Shown: positions 28,266-39,740, numbered from the stretch's first letter. The stretch: 64,000 nt of DNA from Herbaspirillum rubrisubalbicans (GCF_003719195.1 NZ_CP024996.1:1426001-1490000); one strand, 5' to 3'. The notes: a model not told the origin generated them from the letters alone. Made by a program: numbers and translations.

Positions 28266-28315
28266 GCCGCCCCTAAGCCGCTCATAAGCTGCTCATAAGC
28301 TGCTCATAAGCCGGC
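28261..28315. repeat. Five 11-bp tandem repeats at the end of the GntR gene
   Basis: Five consecutive 11-bp units start at 28261, 28272, 28283, 28294 and 28305. Units three and four are identical (CATAAGCTGCT); the others differ by one to three bases. Each unit holds TAA, and since 11 is not a multiple of 3 the array puts stops in all three forward frames. The first unit supplies the GntR stop codon. Confidence 0.85.
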
Positions 28316-28328
28316 CGCCCCTTGGTCG

Positions 28329-29189
28329 TCAGTAGTGCAGCATACCGTGCCAGGTGGGCTGCTTTTCCTCGTGGTAATACGGGCGCGTCAGCGGTGCTGA
28401 CATCACTTGGCTATCGGCCAGCACGGTCACCGTGGCCAGCGCAGGCGGGCCGTCGTAGCGGCGGCAGGCCTGGGCCGAGTTGCGGTTGTTGTGCATGTCC
28501 ACCACCAGCAGACGCTTTTCTTCCTCGCTCATGCCCGGCTTGGGTGGCGGCGCCATGCGCTTGGGCGGAATCACCAGCGCGTCGCCGGGCGCCACCCACA
28601 GGTCGGCCAGGCTGATCTGGTTGACGTAGGGCCGCCAACGCGCCACCGTGATGACCAGCGGTTCCGGGCCTTGCGAGAAGAAGATGTGGGCGAAGTCGTG
28701 GTACTCCAGGTCGGTGGCGTTCCAGGTCAGCAGCTCGCGGCTGCGGCCATCGCCCAGGTAGGGCGATTCATAGCCGGCCCATTTACCGTAGGTGTACTGG
28801 GACATCACCAGGCCTTCATAGGTGAAGCGCAGGCACTGGCCATTACGCAGCAGCGTGGCGCCAAAGGCCTGGGCGTGTTCCGGGGTGGCGGGCAGCGGTT
28901 CGTAGCGCACTTCCGGGGTGCGGAAATCGAACTCGGTGATCTCGTAGGCCGGCCAGTCCTTGGGCGTGATCTTGCGTGGCCAGTGGGCGATGTCGCGATA
29001 GGTGACGCCGTATTCCAGCGCGGGCGCCTCTGGCGAGAGCTCGATGAGTTCGCCGATGACGGTGGCGCTCTGCTGGCCCACACCGTTCTGGTTGCACATG
29101 TAGGGATAGTGATGGGGATCGAGCAAGGGCTGCGACGGGCCGTCGGCGATGAACAGGACTGGGTCGAAATTACTCTGGTCTGGTGGCAT
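28329..29189 (-). CDS. Conserved hypothetical protein
   Basis: A 286-residue soluble protein with no signal peptide and no TM segment. I do not recognise the family. It is rich in Pro, Tyr and Trp (IAHWPRKITPKDWPAYEITE, YTYGKWAGYESPYLGDG) and has several His, including EYHDFAHIFF and VVDMHNNRNS. The composition suggests a mostly beta-sheet protein. GGGGAAG lies 6 bp before the ATG. It is convergent with the GntR gene and begins 82 bp after the YigZ stop on the same strand, so it may be co-transcribed with yigZ. Confidence 0.75.
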   Translation of the reverse strand: MPPDQSNFDPVLFIADGPSQPLLDPHHYPYMCNQNGVGQQSATVIGELIELSPEAPALEYGVTYRDIAHWPRKITPKDWPAYEITEFDFRTPEVRYEPLPATPEHAQAFGATLLRNGQCLRFTYEGLVMSQYTYGKWAGYESPYLGDGRSRELLTWNATDLEYHDFAHIFFSQGPEPLVITVARWRPYVNQISLADLWVAPGDALVIPPKRMAPPPKPGMSEEEKRLLVVDMHNNRNSAQACRRYDGPPALATVTVLADSQVMSAPLTRPYYHEEKQPTWHGMLHY

Positions 29190-29270
29190 GGGCTTCCCCT
29201 GGGGTGGCGTGGATGAGTGCCGGCAGACCTCCCCCGAGGTTGCCCGGCGTTGGCGATCATCGCACAGATA

Positions 29271-29861
29271 TCAGAGGATGCGCTTGATCTCGGCGTTCGA
29301 AGAGAGGCGGCGGATGGCTTCTTCCGCTTGAGCCAGCGCCGCTTCGGGCAGGCGCAGATGGAGATGGGCCAAGGTGTCGTGACGGCTGTCCAGCAATTCG
29401 TATTTCTGCTGGGCCAGCCAGTGGCGCAGTTGCGGCTCGGCCGCATAGACCACGCCGATCTCGATTTCGGCCTGGGCCACGCGCTCGGTGCGTTGCGTGC
29501 TCTTGAGGGCGGTGGCGATCGCATCGGTATAGGCGCGTACCAGGCCGCCTGCGCCCAGTTTCACTCCACCGTAATAGCGCACCACCATGGCCAGCACGCC
29601 ATCGAGTTCGTGATGGCGCAGCACTTCCAGCATGGGGCGTCCGGCCGTGCCGGATGGTTCGCCATCGTCGGACATGCCGGACTGGCCGCCGGCCATCAAG
29701 GCCCAGCAGACGTGGGTGGCGTTGCGATGGGCATCGCGCATCCTGGCAATTTCCTGCATCGCCGCCTCACGGCCGGGTACCGGCATGACGATGCCGATGA
29801 AGCGGCTCTTGCGGATCTCCAGTTCGATCTCGGCGCGCTGGGCGAGGGTGAAAGTGGCCAT
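29271..29861 (-). CDS. yigZ: YigZ/IMPACT family protein (UPF0029)
   Basis: About 196 residues with the two-part YigZ fold. The N-terminal IMPACT domain shows IRKSRFIGIVMPVPGREAAM, ATHVCWALMAG, SDDGEPSGTAGRPMLEVL and VVRYYGGVKLGAGGLVRAYT, all diagnostic. A C-terminal DUF1949-like ferredoxin fold follows (VVYAAEPQLRHWLAQQKYEL). The molecular role in bacteria is unsettled; eukaryotic IMPACT acts in translational control. The ATG at 29861 lies 13 bp after the stop of the ParB-like gene, so the two are probably one transcript. Confidence 0.9.
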   Translation of the reverse strand: MATFTLAQRAEIELEIRKSRFIGIVMPVPGREAAMQEIARMRDAHRNATHVCWALMAGGQSGMSDDGEPSGTAGRPMLEVLRHHELDGVLAMVVRYYGGVKLGAGGLVRAYTDAIATALKSTQRTERVAQAEIEIGVVYAAEPQLRHWLAQQKYELLDSRHDTLAHLHLRLPEAALAQAEEAIRRLSSNAEIKRIL

Positions 29862-29874
29862 GCCGGATGACACC

Positions 29875-30774
29875 TCAGGCCGGAGCCTGGCCGGCACCCT
29901 TGAGCAGGGCCAGCTCGGCGCGCAGGCCCTGATTTTCTTCGGACAGGCTGGTCACACGGGCTTGCAGGCTGGCGATTTCGCGGCGCAGGGTGGCGGTCAG
30001 TTCGTTTTCCTGGCCTTCCACCAGCGGGATGGCGGAGGCGGCCGCATGGTCGTCGAGCTTGGGCGCGCGCGGGGTGCGGGTGGCGGCCTTCTGCTCGCGT
30101 ACCTTCTTGGCGGCTTCGCGCAATTCCTTCTTGCCACCGGCCACGGCGTTGACCTGCACTTCGCTGGGCAAGGTCGCTACGGCAGCGGCGGCATTGATGG
30201 AGATGGTGCCGCTGCGCACGGCCTCGACCAGTTCGGGCGCGGCGCTCTTGCGGATGCGGTCGATCTGGCCGATGGTGGCGCTGCTGATGCCGGCGGCGCG
30301 AGCAATGTCTTCGCGGGTCTTGATGCGGCCGGTGTTGTCGTCGGCGTGCCAAGGGTCGTCGCTGGCCTGCTCGGCTTCGGGCGCGCCGCCCTCCGGGGCT
30401 GGATGCGCGTCACTGGTGGCAGTCTTGGGCGGGGTGGCTTCAGCCTTGGTGCGAGCGGCGATGATGTCGCGCTTGCGCAGGGCCAACATGCCGCGCTGGA
30501 AATCGGAGACGCTGCGGCGGCCGAGCTGGTTATCGATCATCCACAGCAGTACGTCGTCCAGCGAGCTGAAGCTGTCGTTCTGGATAGTCTTGAAGGGCAG
30601 CTCGTACTTGCTGCAGATTTCGTAACGGTTGTGACCATCGATGAGCACATCGCCCCACAGCACCAGCGCATCGCGGCAGCCTTCGGCCAGCAGGCTGCGT
30701 TCCAGCGCGGCGTATTCGTTGGGGGTGAGGGGATCGATGTACTGTTTCAGTTCTTCGTTGATGACGATATTCAT
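29875..30774 (-). CDS. ParB-like nuclease-fold DNA-binding protein with coiled coil
   Basis: A 299-residue protein. Residues about 1-75 look like a ParB/sulfiredoxin-fold domain: IDPLTPNEYAALERSLLAEG, ALVLWGDVLIDGHNRYEICS. A helix-turn-helix region follows near 150 (TREDIARAAGISSATIGQID). After a Pro/Ala-rich stretch the C-terminus is a coiled coil (LRREIASLQARVTSLSEENQ). The layout resembles ParB-family or plasmid-replication-related regulators, but it is far from any parA gene and is not the chromosomal ParB as far as can be seen. The function is open. It is followed by yigZ and is divergent from the patatin gene. Confidence 0.78.
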   Translation of the reverse strand: MNIVINEELKQYIDPLTPNEYAALERSLLAEGCRDALVLWGDVLIDGHNRYEICSKYELPFKTIQNDSFSSLDDVLLWMIDNQLGRRSVSDFQRGMLALRKRDIIAARTKAEATPPKTATSDAHPAPEGGAPEAEQASDDPWHADDNTGRIKTREDIARAAGISSATIGQIDRIRKSAAPELVEAVRSGTISINAAAAVATLPSEVQVNAVAGGKKELREAAKKVREQKAATRTPRAPKLDDHAAASAIPLVEGQENELTATLRREIASLQARVTSLSEENQGLRAELALLKGAGQAPA

Positions 30775-30910
30775 GGGACTGTGGCGCCGGGTGTAACTGG
30801 ACCGAATCGAAAAGCCAGGGGCCGCATTCTACACCACCGCCTGTCGCACTCCCCGGATGCGCATGGCGCTTGCAGTACAATGTCGGGCTTGCTCACTGCC
30901 TGTTTGCGTC

Positions 30911-31882
30911 ATGCGCTTCTCCTTCCGTTTGATGGCTGTTGCCGTCGCTTCCAGCTTGCTCTTGTCGGCCTGCGGTACTTCGTCCTTGTTGCCCGGTAGC
31001 AGTTCCAAGCCGGTCGAATCCCCCGGTACGCCCTCGGCGAGCGTGGTCCCGGTGGCGCCCAGTGCCACCGCGGCACCGACCCCGCGCAAGATCAAGATCG
31101 GCCTGGCCCTGGGTGGCGGTGCGGCGCGCGGCTTTGCCCATATCGGGGTGATCAAGGCGCTCGAAGCCCAGGGCATCAGCGTGGACGTGGTGGCCGGTAC
31201 CAGTGCCGGTAGCTTGGTGGGTGCGCTCTATGCGGCCGGCAACAATGGCTTTGCCTTGCAGAAGCTGGCCCTGGCCATGGATGAGGCCGCCATCTCGGAT
31301 TGGTCGGTGCCGCTGTTTTCCAAGGTCAGCGGGGTGCTGAAGGGGGAGGGCGTGCAGAACTACGTCAACAAGGCGGTGCACAACGTCCCCATCGAGAAAT
31401 TCAAGATTCCTTTCGGGGCGGTCGCTACCGACCTGCGCACGGGCCAGCCCATCCTGTTCCAGCGCGGCAATGCGGGGGTGGCAGTGCGTGCCTCGTCGGC
31501 AGTGCCGGGGGTGTTCCAGTCGGTGCGCATCGGCGACCATACCTATGTCGATGGCGGGCTGGTCTCGCCGGTGCCGGTGCGCTTTGCGCGGCAGATGGGG
31601 GCGGACTTCGTCATTGCGGTCAACATCTCGGCCAACCCGGAGGCGCAGGCGGCCTCCAGCAGTTCCATCGACGTGCTGCTGCAGACCTTTGCCATCATGG
31701 GCCAGACCATCAACCAGTATGAGCTCAAGAATGCCGATATCGTGCTGCAGCCCAGCCTGGGGTCCATGAAGGGCAGTGATTTCGCCAGCCGCAACGTAGC
31801 CATCCTGGCCGGCGAGCAGGCGGCCACCGCGGCCATGCCGGAAATCAAGCGCAAGTTGAAGCTGATGGAAGCGGGGAGTTGA
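30911..31882 (+). CDS. Patatin-like phospholipase lipoprotein (RssA-like)
   Basis: About 323 residues. The signal peptide ends in lipobox LLLSAC, so the protein should be lipid-anchored in the envelope. The patatin domain has the oxyanion loop IGLALGGGAARGFAHIGVIK, the nucleophile elbow VAGTSAGSLVGALYA (GxSxG) and the catalytic Asp in YVDGGLVSPVPV, which together form the Ser-Asp dyad of a serine lipase/phospholipase. The start at 30911 fits the signal peptide; an upstream in-frame ATG at 30857 would not. The gene is followed by a terminator hairpin into which an IS element has inserted. Confidence 0.9.
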   Translation: MRFSFRLMAVAVASSLLLSACGTSSLLPGSSSKPVESPGTPSASVVPVAPSATAAPTPRKIKIGLALGGGAARGFAHIGVIKALEAQGISVDVVAGTSAGSLVGALYAAGNNGFALQKLALAMDEAAISDWSVPLFSKVSGVLKGEGVQNYVNKAVHNVPIEKFKIPFGAVATDLRTGQPILFQRGNAGVAVRASSAVPGVFQSVRIGDHTYVDGGLVSPVPVRFARQMGADFVIAVNISANPEAQAASSSSIDVLLQTFAIMGQTINQYELKNADIVLQPSLGSMKGSDFASRNVAILAGEQAATAAMPEIKRKLKLMEAGS

Positions 31883-31919
31883 TGGCTAGGCCGTTTTTCA
31901 CGGAAATATGAAGGAAATA

Positions 31920-31944
31920 AAAAGGCCGCTGATCCAGCGGCCTT
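31920..31944 (+). terminator. Terminator hairpin, left copy of the IS target duplication
   Basis: AAGGCCGCTG and CAGCGGCCTT form a 10-bp perfect stem with the loop ATC. The 25-bp word from A31920 to T31944 recurs exactly at 33511-33535 on the other side of the IS. On the left side the T-run that should follow is replaced by the IS end, so this copy may terminate the patatin transcript less well. Confidence 0.85.
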
Positions 31945-31957
31945 CAGGTTGATGACG

Positions 31958-31990
31958 AACCCCGTGTTTTCGAACACGGGGTTTTGTTTT
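31958..31990 (+). terminator. Inward-facing terminator at the left IS end
   Basis: AACCCCGTGTT and AACACGGGGTT form an 11-bp stem with the tetraloop TTCG, followed by TTTTGTTTTT. The T-run is on the plus strand, so it stops transcripts entering the IS from the patatin side before they run antisense through the transposase. Confidence 0.8.
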
Positions 31991-33457
31991 TCAGGCGCAG
32001 GTAATTTGCAGATGGTCGATGGCGCAGAAGCCAAGCAAGGCGCTCATTTTTCGCTGTAGCCACTTTTGTACGCTGGCAGAGGCGCTCAAGCCGTGTAAAA
32101 GCGCGCGCAAGCGCGCCACCAACAGGGCAATCTTCTTCATGTTCTGGGCCGCCGCCGCCAACAAGCACTGCTCGGCGACCTTGCGCAATCCCCGCATACG
32201 GGCATAACGATGTCCGTGCAATTGCTTGGCGTCGGCGAAGCTGCGTTCTACCGTTTCCTTGCGTCGGGCATAGATGCGCTTGCCCCATTCGGTACGACGC
32301 CGATCATCCACCTTCTCCTTGGAACGCTCCCACACATGGCGCGTCACCACCTTGACCGCATTGGCGCTATTGGTGCATTGCTCGCGTACCTTGCAGCCTC
32401 GGCATTGCTCAGGGTTGGATTTGTATTCCCGATACCCCAGTCGATTGGTCGTGCTGTAGCGCAAGGGTTGACCCTGCGGGCAGATGTATTCGTCACGGTA
32501 GGCATCGTACTCATACGCCCGTTTAAAGAATGTCCCCGGCTTGTGGTTGGGTGTGCGGTAGCCCATCACGCCGCTGATCTCGCGATTCTCCAGTCCCTGG
32601 CAGACGGCCGGTGTGAAGTAGCCCGCATCCAGGCCAACGGCCTGTACATCAAATCCGAACGTCTGGCGCTGACGATCCAGGCGCGCCAGATAAGGCTGAC
32701 TGTCATGGACTGAGGCGGGCGTGACATGGGTATCGGTAATGATGGAATGCTTGGCATCGACGGTGCGGTGATCCAGGTAGAAGAAGCCCTTGGGCTTGTC
32801 GTCGCGCACCATGTAGCCGCTCTCGGGATCGGTGCGACTGACCTTGATCTCTTTGGTGGGTGGCTCATCATCGTCGTCACGCTTGAGCGGTTTCTTGCCA
32901 TGCTCGGCACGGTCGATATCCACAGCGGCATCCAATTCGGCCAGATAGGCCGAGGGGGTCTGGGTAACTTGAACGTAGTCGAACTTGTTCTTGTTGGCGT
33001 TGGCCTTGAGGTGGGTGCTGTCGCTGTAGAGCACACGGCCATCGACCATGCCGCGTCCAATGGCCTGGCGCACGATCTCGTCGAAGATCTCTTGATAGAC
33101 GGTGGTATCAATGAAGCGGCGGCGCCGGTTCTGGGAGAAGGTGGATGAGTCCGGTACCTTGTCGGTCAGACGGAATCCGGCAAACCAGCGATAGGCCACA
33201 TTGACCTGGACCTCGCGGATGAGCTGGCGCTCGCTGCGGATACCGAAGAGGTAACCGATAAACAAGAGCTTGAAGAGTACCACCGGGTCCAGTGCCGGGC
33301 GGCCATTGTCGGCGCAATACAGATGCGCCACCTTCTCTCGGATGAACTCGAAATCCACCGCCGCGTCGATCTTGCGCAGCAGGTGGTCCTTGGGCACGAG
33401 CATCTCGATGGTCACCATCTCTAACTCGTGCTGGGCGGCTGTCGGTTTTTTGAGCAT
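31991..33457 (-). CDS. IS1182-family transposase
   Basis: A 488-residue DDE transposase. The N-terminal InsH-type (DUF772) region has KIDAAVDFEFIREKVAHLYC, NGRPALDPVVLFKLLFIGYL and YRWFAGFRLTDKVPDSSTFS. The catalytic acids are in VLYSDSTHLKAN, VGLDAGYFTP and KETVERSFADAK. A Cys cluster (ICPQGQ, CRGCKVREQC) is typical of the family and may bind zinc. The reading frame is complete, so the element may still be mobile. The start is 53 bp inside the right end. Confidence 0.95.
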   Translation of the reverse strand: MLKKPTAAQHELEMVTIEMLVPKDHLLRKIDAAVDFEFIREKVAHLYCADNGRPALDPVVLFKLLFIGYLFGIRSERQLIREVQVNVAYRWFAGFRLTDKVPDSSTFSQNRRRRFIDTTVYQEIFDEIVRQAIGRGMVDGRVLYSDSTHLKANANKNKFDYVQVTQTPSAYLAELDAAVDIDRAEHGKKPLKRDDDDEPPTKEIKVSRTDPESGYMVRDDKPKGFFYLDHRTVDAKHSIITDTHVTPASVHDSQPYLARLDRQRQTFGFDVQAVGLDAGYFTPAVCQGLENREISGVMGYRTPNHKPGTFFKRAYEYDAYRDEYICPQGQPLRYSTTNRLGYREYKSNPEQCRGCKVREQCTNSANAVKVVTRHVWERSKEKVDDRRRTEWGKRIYARRKETVERSFADAKQLHGHRYARMRGLRKVAEQCLLAAAAQNMKKIALLVARLRALLHGLSASASVQKWLQRKMSALLGFCAIDHLQITCA

Positions 33458-33462
33458 GACCG

Positions 33463-33499
33463 ATTAAACAACAAAGCCTTGGCTTTCGCCAAGGCTTTG
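33463..33499 (-). terminator. Inward-facing terminator at the right IS end
   Basis: CAAAGCCTTGG and CCAAGGCTTTG pair over 11 bp around a 6-base loop. Read on the minus strand it is followed by TTGTTTAA, so it would stop transcripts entering from the NlpC/P60 gene just before the transposase start. Confidence 0.65.
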
Positions 33500-33510
33500 T
33501 CATCAATCTG

Positions 33511-33535
33511 AAAAGGCCGCTGATCCAGCGGCCTT
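33511..33535 (-). terminator. Terminator hairpin, right copy of the IS target duplication
   Basis: The same 25 bp as at 31920-31944. Read on the minus strand, the 10-bp stem is followed by TTTT and lies 30 bp after the stop of the NlpC/P60 gene, so it still ends that transcript. Before the insertion this one hairpin served both converging genes. Confidence 0.85.
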
Positions 33536-33564
33536 TTGCTATGGGGTATGCACCGTGATGGTGA

Positions 33565-34176
33565 TCATTTCTGTTGGTCGTCGTCGTCGTCACCGGCGAT
33601 GATGCGGCGTGCACCATTGAAGCGCTTTTTCCAGTAGGACTCATCCATGCTCTCGATACGCACCTGGCCGCCGGCCGAGGGGGAGTGGATGAACTTGCCG
33701 TCACCCAGATAGATGCCCACGTGCGAGAAGCCACGGCGCAGGGTGTTGTAGAACACCAGGTCGCCCGGTTGCAGGTTGTCGCGGCCGATCTTTTCGCCGA
33801 CGCGGCTGATTTCCAGCGCCGTGCGCGGCAGGTCGGTGCCCCATGCTTCCTTGAAGACGTAACGCACCAGGCCGCTGCAGTCCAGGCCGGTATCGGGCGA
33901 ATTGCCGCCGTAGCGGTAATTGATGCCCAGCATGGCCAGGGCCTGGGTGGCCAGTTCGGAGGCGCGGTTGGTGATGTCTTGCAGGCGGGCAATCGCAAGA
34001 TTGGTCTTGCTGATCAACTGCTGGGCTTGCGGGGAAGTGGCTTGGGGAGGAGGAAGATCCTGCGCTGCCAGGGAAAGGTCAGCGGAATAGGCCGATGCAC
34101 TGATCCAAAGGCCGGCAGCGAGCGCGCACACACGAGCGGTTTGTCGTCGGATTCGGTCAGATCGGCGTAGGGTCAT
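33565..34176 (-). CDS. NlpC/P60-family peptidoglycan endopeptidase
   Basis: About 203 residues. A signal peptide ends near SASAYSADLS. A short helical spacer is followed by the C40 peptidase domain (about 85-190): LGINYRYGGNSPDTGLDCSG with the catalytic Cys, then LQPGDLVFYNTLRRGFSHVG with the catalytic His and YLGDGKFIHSPS. Such enzymes cut gamma-D-glutamyl-diaminopimelate bonds in cell-wall peptides. The tail is very acidic (GDDDDDQQK). The ATG at 34176 has GAGAGG 6 bp upstream; upstream in-frame starts would spoil the signal peptide. The gene is alone on its strand and ends in the duplicated terminator. Confidence 0.92.
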   Translation of the reverse strand: MTLRRSDRIRRQTARVCALAAGLWISASAYSADLSLAAQDLPPPQATSPQAQQLISKTNLAIARLQDITNRASELATQALAMLGINYRYGGNSPDTGLDCSGLVRYVFKEAWGTDLPRTALEISRVGEKIGRDNLQPGDLVFYNTLRRGFSHVGIYLGDGKFIHSPSAGGQVRIESMDESYWKKRFNGARRIIAGDDDDDQQK

Positions 34177-34568
34177 CGGGATCCTCTCAAAATAGGATTG
34201 CGGGACTGTAAGGTAAATCTTACGGCTTGTCAAAAGCTGGATTCGTGCCAGCTTGTCAGGCCGGATCGGATTGACGCGGCAAATAAAGCAAAAATGATAC
34301 TAAAGTACAGTAAGCAGATTGAAGATAAGCTATTTTCTGCCATCTCCCCATCAGGTTTTTTCCTACACGAGGCAGGAAAATCCCGGTAAAGGAGTGGCAG
34401 ATGCTCGAATAGTTCCCGTCATCATTGAGAAAAGCGGGGCGGATTGTGGGAAATGGGTCGGTGATGCGAGGGGCCACGTGCACCGATGAGTTTGCTGGCG
34501 CAGGATGTCAAAAAAGACTTTCTGGTCGTACAATCAGCGTTCATTTTTTTCTGCCTATCGGAGCAAAC
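34177..34568. other. Intergenic region between NlpC/P60 and GlcG-like genes
   Basis: This 392-bp stretch has no supported gene. It is AT-rich in the middle (34280-34345, ATGATACTAAAGTACAGTAA) and must hold divergent promoters. Small open frames here have poor codon use and no recognisable product. A TTTTTTCTG run lies at 34544-34552, just before the ribosome-binding site of the next gene. Confidence 0.5.
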
Positions 34569-34976
34569 ATGCAAACCAAGCCGTTCCTGTCGCTGGACGA
34601 CGTCAAGAAGATCGCCGCCGCCGCTGAAGCCGAAGCCCGTGCCAACAACTGGAACGTGGCCATTTCCGTGGTCGATGATGGTGGTCACCTGCTGTGGTTG
34701 CAGCGTATGGATGGCGCCGCCCCGATTTCCTCGCAGATCGCTCCGGCCAAGGCTCGCACCGCTGCGCTGGGCCGCCGCGAAAGCAAGATCTATGAAGACA
34801 TGATCAACAATGGTCGTGTCTCCTTCTTGAGCGCCCCCGGCCTGGATGGCCTGCTTGAAGGCGGCGTGCCGGTGGTGGCCGATGGTCACACCGTGGGTGC
34901 TGTGGGCGTGTCCGGCGTGAAGTCTTCGGAAGACGTGCAGATCGCCAAGGCCGGGATCGCTGCCCTGGGCCTCTGA
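34569..34976 (+). CDS. GlcG/HbpS-family (DUF336) protein
   Basis: A 135-residue single-domain protein of the GlcG/HbpS fold, which in known cases binds haem or cobalamin or accompanies glycolate and diol metabolism. Family features are LDDVKKIAAAAEAEARANNW, ISVVDDGGHLLWLQRMDGAA, AKARTAALGRRESK and the C-terminal GAVGVSGVKSSEDVQIAKAG. The ATG at 34569 has GGAG 7 bp before it; a longer in-frame start at 34425 adds non-homologous residues. No partner genes adjoin, so the role is unclear. A strong hairpin terminator follows. Confidence 0.88.
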   Translation: MQTKPFLSLDDVKKIAAAAEAEARANNWNVAISVVDDGGHLLWLQRMDGAAPISSQIAPAKARTAALGRRESKIYEDMINNGRVSFLSAPGLDGLLEGGVPVVADGHTVGAVGVSGVKSSEDVQIAKAGIAALGL

Positions 34977-34985
34977 TTCAGCCCG

Positions 34986-35020
34986 CGCCGGCAGTTCAGT
35001 CTGCCGGCGTTTCCGCTTTT
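34986..35020 (+). terminator. Terminator of the GlcG-like gene
   Basis: CGCCGGCAG and CTGCCGGCG make a 9-bp stem with the loop TTCAGT, followed by TTTCCGCTTTT. Confidence 0.8.
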
Positions 35021-35069
35021 CTGCACATCATGTCGCTGCATCTTGTGCCAACTTTCGGCGATCTACGAT

Positions 35070-35098
35070 TTGCCGGAGGGTGGCTTTTGCGCTATAAT
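35070..35098 (+). promoter_or_regulatory. carAB sigma-70 promoter
   Basis: TTGCCG at 35070-35075 and a perfect TATAAT at 35093-35098 are separated by 17 bp. This leaves a leader of about 170 nt before the carA start codon. Long leaders on carAB in other bacteria carry attenuation or repressor control by pyrimidines and arginine; no leader peptide or hairpin was clear here. Confidence 0.8.
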
Positions 35099-35273
35099 CG
35101 AGCGGTTTAGCCAATTTTATCCGCCGTAGCGCATACCCATTCCTCTTCCTCGTTCCCAACAGGCCCTGCCACGCTTCCGTACTGAATGAGTCGGGGTGTT
35201 CGCGCCGGTCGGTTTGGTGCGCAAAGGTCTTCCGGTCATCTAGCCGCGGCGGTAACAATCTCAGGAGTTACCC

Positions 35274-36429
35274 TTGCTGCCTCTTCTTTCCGGTCCCGCG
35301 ATTCCGGCCGTCCTCGCGCTCGCAGACGGGTCTGTCTTCCAAGGTTTTTCCATCGGCGCCGCAGGCAACACCACCGGTGAGGTCGTGTTCAATACCGCGA
35401 TGACCGGCTACCAGGAAATCCTGACCGACCCCAGCTACAGCCGCCAGATCGTCACGCTCACTTATCCGCACATCGGCAACACGGGCGTGAACCGTGAAGA
35501 CGTCGAAGCTTCGCAGATCCACGCCGCCGGCCTGATCATCAAGGACCTGCCGCGCTTGCTGTCGAACTTCCGCAGCCAGCAATCCCTGTCTGATTACCTC
35601 AAGGAAGGCAACATCGTCTCCATCGCCGGTATCGATACCCGCAAGCTGACCCGCATCCTGCGCGAGAAGGGCGCGCAGAACGGCGCCATCGTGGCCGGTG
35701 AAGCGGACATCGCTGCGGCCACCGCCAAGGCACTGGAACTGGCGCGCGCCTTCCCCGGCCTGGCCGGCATGGACCTGGCCAAGGTGGTCTCCACCAAAAA
35801 GGCCTACAACTGGACCGAGACCGAATGGCGTCTGGGCCGTGGCTATGGCCAGCAGATCACCCCGAAATTCCACGTGGTCGCCTTCGACTACGGCGTCAAG
35901 TACAACATCCTGCGCATGCTGGCCGAGCGCGGCTGCAAGGTCACCGTGCTGCCGGCGCAAGCCACCGCGGCCGAAGCACTGGCCCTGAACCCGGACGGCA
36001 TCTTCCTCTCCAACGGCCCTGGCGACCCGGAACCCTGTGATTACGCCATCGCCGCGTCCAAGGAACTGATCGAGCGTGGTATTCCGACTTTCGGCATCTG
36101 CCTGGGTCACCAGATCATGGCCCTGGCTTCCGGCGCCAAGACCTTGAAGATGAAGTTTGGCCACCACGGCGCCAACCACCCGGTGCAGGATCTGGATAGC
36201 AAGCAGGTGATGATCACCTCGCAGAACCACGGTTTCGCCGTGGACCAGGCGACCCTGCCGGCCAACTGCCGCGTGACCCACGTGTCGCTCTTCGATGGCT
36301 CGCTGCAAGGCTTCGAGCGCACCGACAAACCTGCTTTCTGCTTCCAGGGCCACCCCGAAGCATCCCCTGGACCGCATGACATCGCTCCCCTGTTCGACAA
36401 GTTCGTGGCGATGATGGAGAAGAAACAAA

Positions 36430-36437
<8 letters not shown>
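35274..36437 (+). CDS. carA: Carbamoyl-phosphate synthase small (glutaminase) subunit
   Basis: A 387-residue class I glutamine amidotransferase that passes ammonia to CarB for carbamoyl phosphate, the precursor of arginine and pyrimidines. The N-terminal CPSase domain has [20 protein letters not shown] and [17 protein letters not shown]. The triad glutaminase domain has the catalytic Cys in [16 protein letters not shown], with His/Glu in [11 protein letters not shown]. The start is a TTG, chosen because AGGAG lies 7 bp upstream and the residues after it match other CarA N-termini; no ATG fits. It overlaps carB by 8 bp, so translation is coupled. Confidence 0.97.
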
Positions 36438-39663
<3,226 letters not shown>

Positions 39664-39682
39664 ACCCACAACACGTTACTTT

Positions 39683-39740
39683 TGTCGGCTTTAGTTGACG
39701 CCGACAAGCAAAGAGGGCATCTGAGCAATCGATGCCCTCT
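39683..39740 (+). terminator. Two stem-loops downstream of carB
   Basis: The first hairpin pairs TGTCGGC (39683) with GCCGACA (39700-39706). The second pairs AGAGGGCATC (39712-39721) with GATGCCCTCT (39731-39740) around 9 bases, then CTGACTTTTGG. The second is the better terminator, though with a poor T-run. Confidence 0.65.

Larger units (their letters stand above)
31945..33510. mobile_element. IS1182-family insertion sequence, 1566 bp, intact
   Basis: The ends are imperfect inverted repeats: left CAGGTTGATGACGAACCCC, right (reverse complement) CAGATTGATGACAAAGCCT, 15 of 19 matching. The element is flanked by a 25-bp direct repeat (31920-31944 and 33511-33535) that is the target terminator. 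It contains one full transposase gene on the minus strand and a terminator hairpin just inside each end. Long and variable target duplications are known in the IS1182 family. Only one copy is seen in the window. Confidence 0.92.

Noticed and set aside
31945..33510. Composite transposon
   Set aside because: Only one copy of the IS is present and neither neighbour looks like cargo; the target duplication closes directly around the single element.
34198..34389. Small frame upstream of the GlcG-like gene
   Set aside because: AT-rich, no ribosome-binding site, mixed codon use; it lies where promoters are expected.
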